A stretch of 64,000 nucleotides of DNA from the NCBI GenBank assembly GCA_964594905.1, contig CAZQOI010000003.1:34135-98134 (forward strand), given 5' to 3'. Of the stretch, positions 62,615-64,000 are shown piece by piece. The DNA is from Granulosicoccus sp964594905 (GTDB taxonomy: Bacteria; Pseudomonadota; Gammaproteobacteria; Granulosicoccales; Granulosicoccaceae). Position 1 is the first letter of the stretch, and each line of letters opens with the position of its first letter. A program made the position numbers and the translations under genes. The notes under the pieces were generated by a model. That model made no database searches, was not told where the DNA came from, and was given only the letters and a program-made list of their open reading frames with translations.

Positions 62615-63898
62615 GTGCCGGTAAATCTATCGCTGGCACCGGCCAAGTCGGTAGCTGGCGTGCAACTCACGACAGTTGCTGCTGGCATCAAAGTGGATGG
62701 TAGCGCTGATATGGTGCTCATTCGTTTGGCGGAGCAATCAAGTACCGCAGCTGTATTTACCCTGAACGCTTTCTGCGCTGCGCCTGTGATCTTATGCCGT
62801 GAGCATCTGTCCACGTCGAAAGGTGCCACTCAGGCCTTGTTGATCAACTCGGGAAATGCCAATGCGGGTACTGGTAAGCCTGGTTACGACATGGCGGTTG
62901 GTCATTGTGCAACTGTTGCTAAGGCTTTGAGCGTTGACGTGAGTAGCGTCTTGCCATTTTCAACTGGTGTAATTGGCGAATTGCTACCGGATGAAAAGAT
63001 GAAAGCTGGTATTCAGGAAGCCGCATCGAGGCTTGTGGCCGCAAGTGATACGAGCGCTACTGCAACTGCAACTGCAACCGCCATGGCTTGTACCGATCAA
63101 CTCGAACACTGGCAAGCTGCTGCCCGCGGCATCATGACTACAGATACTGTTCCCAAGATCACGTCTCGACAAGTCACTATAGACGGACAGTTGATTACGA
63201 TTACCGGTATGGCTAAAGGCTCCGGCATGATTCAGCCGAACATGGCCACCATGTTGTCTTACGTGTTTACTGATGCCAATGTCAGTGTTAAAGATCTTGA
63301 TGCAGCATTACGTGATGCGGTGGATGTGTCATTCAATTCGATTACGGTTGACAGCGATACATCAACTAACGATGCGGTAGTTCTCAGTGCTACCGGTGCT
63401 TCAGGCCTAGTGCTGTCACCAGAAGATACCTCTAGCTGGCAGTTATTTACTGATGCTTTGACCCAGTTGTGTAAAGACTTGGCGCAGGCGATTATTCGCG
63501 ATGGTGAAGGTGCTACTAAATTCATTACTGTTCGCGTTAACGGCGGTAGATCAGTCTCTGAATGCAAGACTGTTGCTTATGCGGTAGCAAACTCCCCTTT
63601 GGTCAAAACAGCAATGTTTGCCAGTGATGCGAACGTTGGACGTCTTTTGATGGCGATAGGCAAGGCTGATATAGACGCTCTTGACGCCAGCAAGGTACGA
63701 GTCTCCCTTGGTGACCTATGCGTCTTTGAAAATGGTGGCAATGCTGCTGGATACACTGAGGAACTCGGTGCAGACTTGCTAGCTAAAGAAGAAATCCTGG
63801 TTGTTATAGACCTCGCTCGCGGTGAGTACTCGGCAGAGGTATACACCAGTGATCTCTCGCACGACTACGTAACGATTAACGCAGACTACCGCACTTGA
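62615..63898 (+). CDS. argJ: Bifunctional ornithine/glutamate N-acetyltransferase ArgJ
   Basis: 427 residues. Recycles the acetyl group in arginine synthesis; may also make N-acetylglutamate. Self-cleaving precursor: nucleophile Thr in GIMTTDTVPK divides alpha and beta chains. Other motifs: LLINSGNANAGTG, SVLPFSTGVIGE, MAKGSGMIQPNMATMLSYV, ATKFITVRVNGG. GTG start immediately after the secA stop with no gap. Confidence 0.96.
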   Translation: MPVNLSLAPAKSVAGVQLTTVAAGIKVDGSADMVLIRLAEQSSTAAVFTLNAFCAAPVILCREHLSTSKGATQALLINSGNANAGTGKPGYDMAVGHCATVAKALSVDVSSVLPFSTGVIGELLPDEKMKAGIQEAASRLVAASDTSATATATATAMACTDQLEHWQAAARGIMTTDTVPKITSRQVTIDGQLITITGMAKGSGMIQPNMATMLSYVFTDANVSVKDLDAALRDAVDVSFNSITVDSDTSTNDAVVLSATGASGLVLSPEDTSSWQLFTDALTQLCKDLAQAIIRDGEGATKFITVRVNGGRSVSECKTVAYAVANSPLVKTAMFASDANVGRLLMAIGKADIDALDASKVRVSLGDLCVFENGGNAAGYTEELGADLLAKEEILVVIDLARGEYSAEVYTSDLSHDYVTINADYRT

Positions 63899-64000
63899 AG
63901 TACATCGATGTCGTCGCTGGCATCATCTTCAGTGATGATCGATCATCAGTACTTCTTGCGCTACGAAAACCAAACCAGCACCAGGGTGGTCTTTGGGAAT
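63895..64000 (+). CDS. mutT: Nudix hydrolase MutT (8-oxo-dGTP diphosphatase), 5' part only
   Basis: About 35 residues before the window ends: KYIDVVAGIIFSDDRSS, then VLLALRKPNQHQGGLWEF, which matches the start of MutT up to the residues just before the Nudix box. I start at a TTG overlapping the argJ stop (TTGA); no ATG is in frame. secA-argJ-mutT is a known order. The catalytic box lies outside the window. Confidence 0.85.
   Translation, partial: MKYIDVVAGIIFSDDRSSVLLALRKPNQHQGGLWE

Overview
This is a contiguous stretch of a gammaproteobacterial chromosome with moderate GC by eye and almost no non-coding DNA. The evidence is the mla/lpt/kds/rpoN/ptsN block, a full mraZ-to-lpxC cell-wall and division cluster, petABC-sspAB, rnpB just before mraZ, and the secA-argJ-mutT order. 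Several junctions look more like Pseudomonas or Xanthomonas than the enterics (murA-hisG, rsmI-rnpB-mraZ, HprK plus MgtE beside ptsN, split class II ribonucleotide reductase). I cannot name the genus. I see no mobile element, phage, CRISPR array or tRNA.

Layout. 1-1456 (-): minC and the start of minD. 1563-7134 (-): a GGDEF/EAL protein, ppiC, two small unknown genes and the B12-dependent ribonucleotide reductase nrdJa/nrdJb. 7135-7757 is a 623-base control region with two candidate pairs of NrdR boxes and a perfect dyad. 7758-8060 (+) is a free-standing DUF3391 gene ending at a strong terminator. 8157-19232 (-) runs kdsD, lptC, lptA, lptB, rpoN, hpf, ptsN, hprK, rapZ, ptsH, ptsI, mgtE: LPS export and Kdo supply, then sigma-54 and a sugar-independent regulatory phosphotransferase chain. 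19271-20107 (-) is mlaA with a striking (Asp-Glu-Leu)n tail, opposite mlaFEDCB, murA, hisG and a DAHP synthase (+, 20289-26363).

26577-31358 is the least standard part: a small HAMP membrane protein overlapping a secreted zincin-type metalloprotease with a GlyGly-CTERM-like tail, a convergent DUF1919 gene, and degS. 31429-36016 (+) carries a Nif3-family gene, the cytochrome bc1 genes and sspA/sspB. 36030-38398 (-) carries yraN and lpoA, back to back with rsmI (+), then rnpB. 40041-58357 (+) is the dcw cluster: mraZ, rsmH, ftsL, ftsI, murE, murF, mraY, murD, ftsW, murG, murC, ddl, ftsQ, ftsA, ftsZ, lpxC. 58385-64000 holds dciA (-), an M23 peptidase, secA, argJ and the start of mutT.

Most of the window is conserved envelope, division and central metabolism. 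The points that stand out are the MlaA tail, the HAMP/metalloprotease pair, the NrdR-box arrangement, insertions in PtsN and MurF, a possible N-terminally extended HPF, and two divergent gene pairs whose start codons share one CATG. All calls come from reading the sequence; no database search was run.
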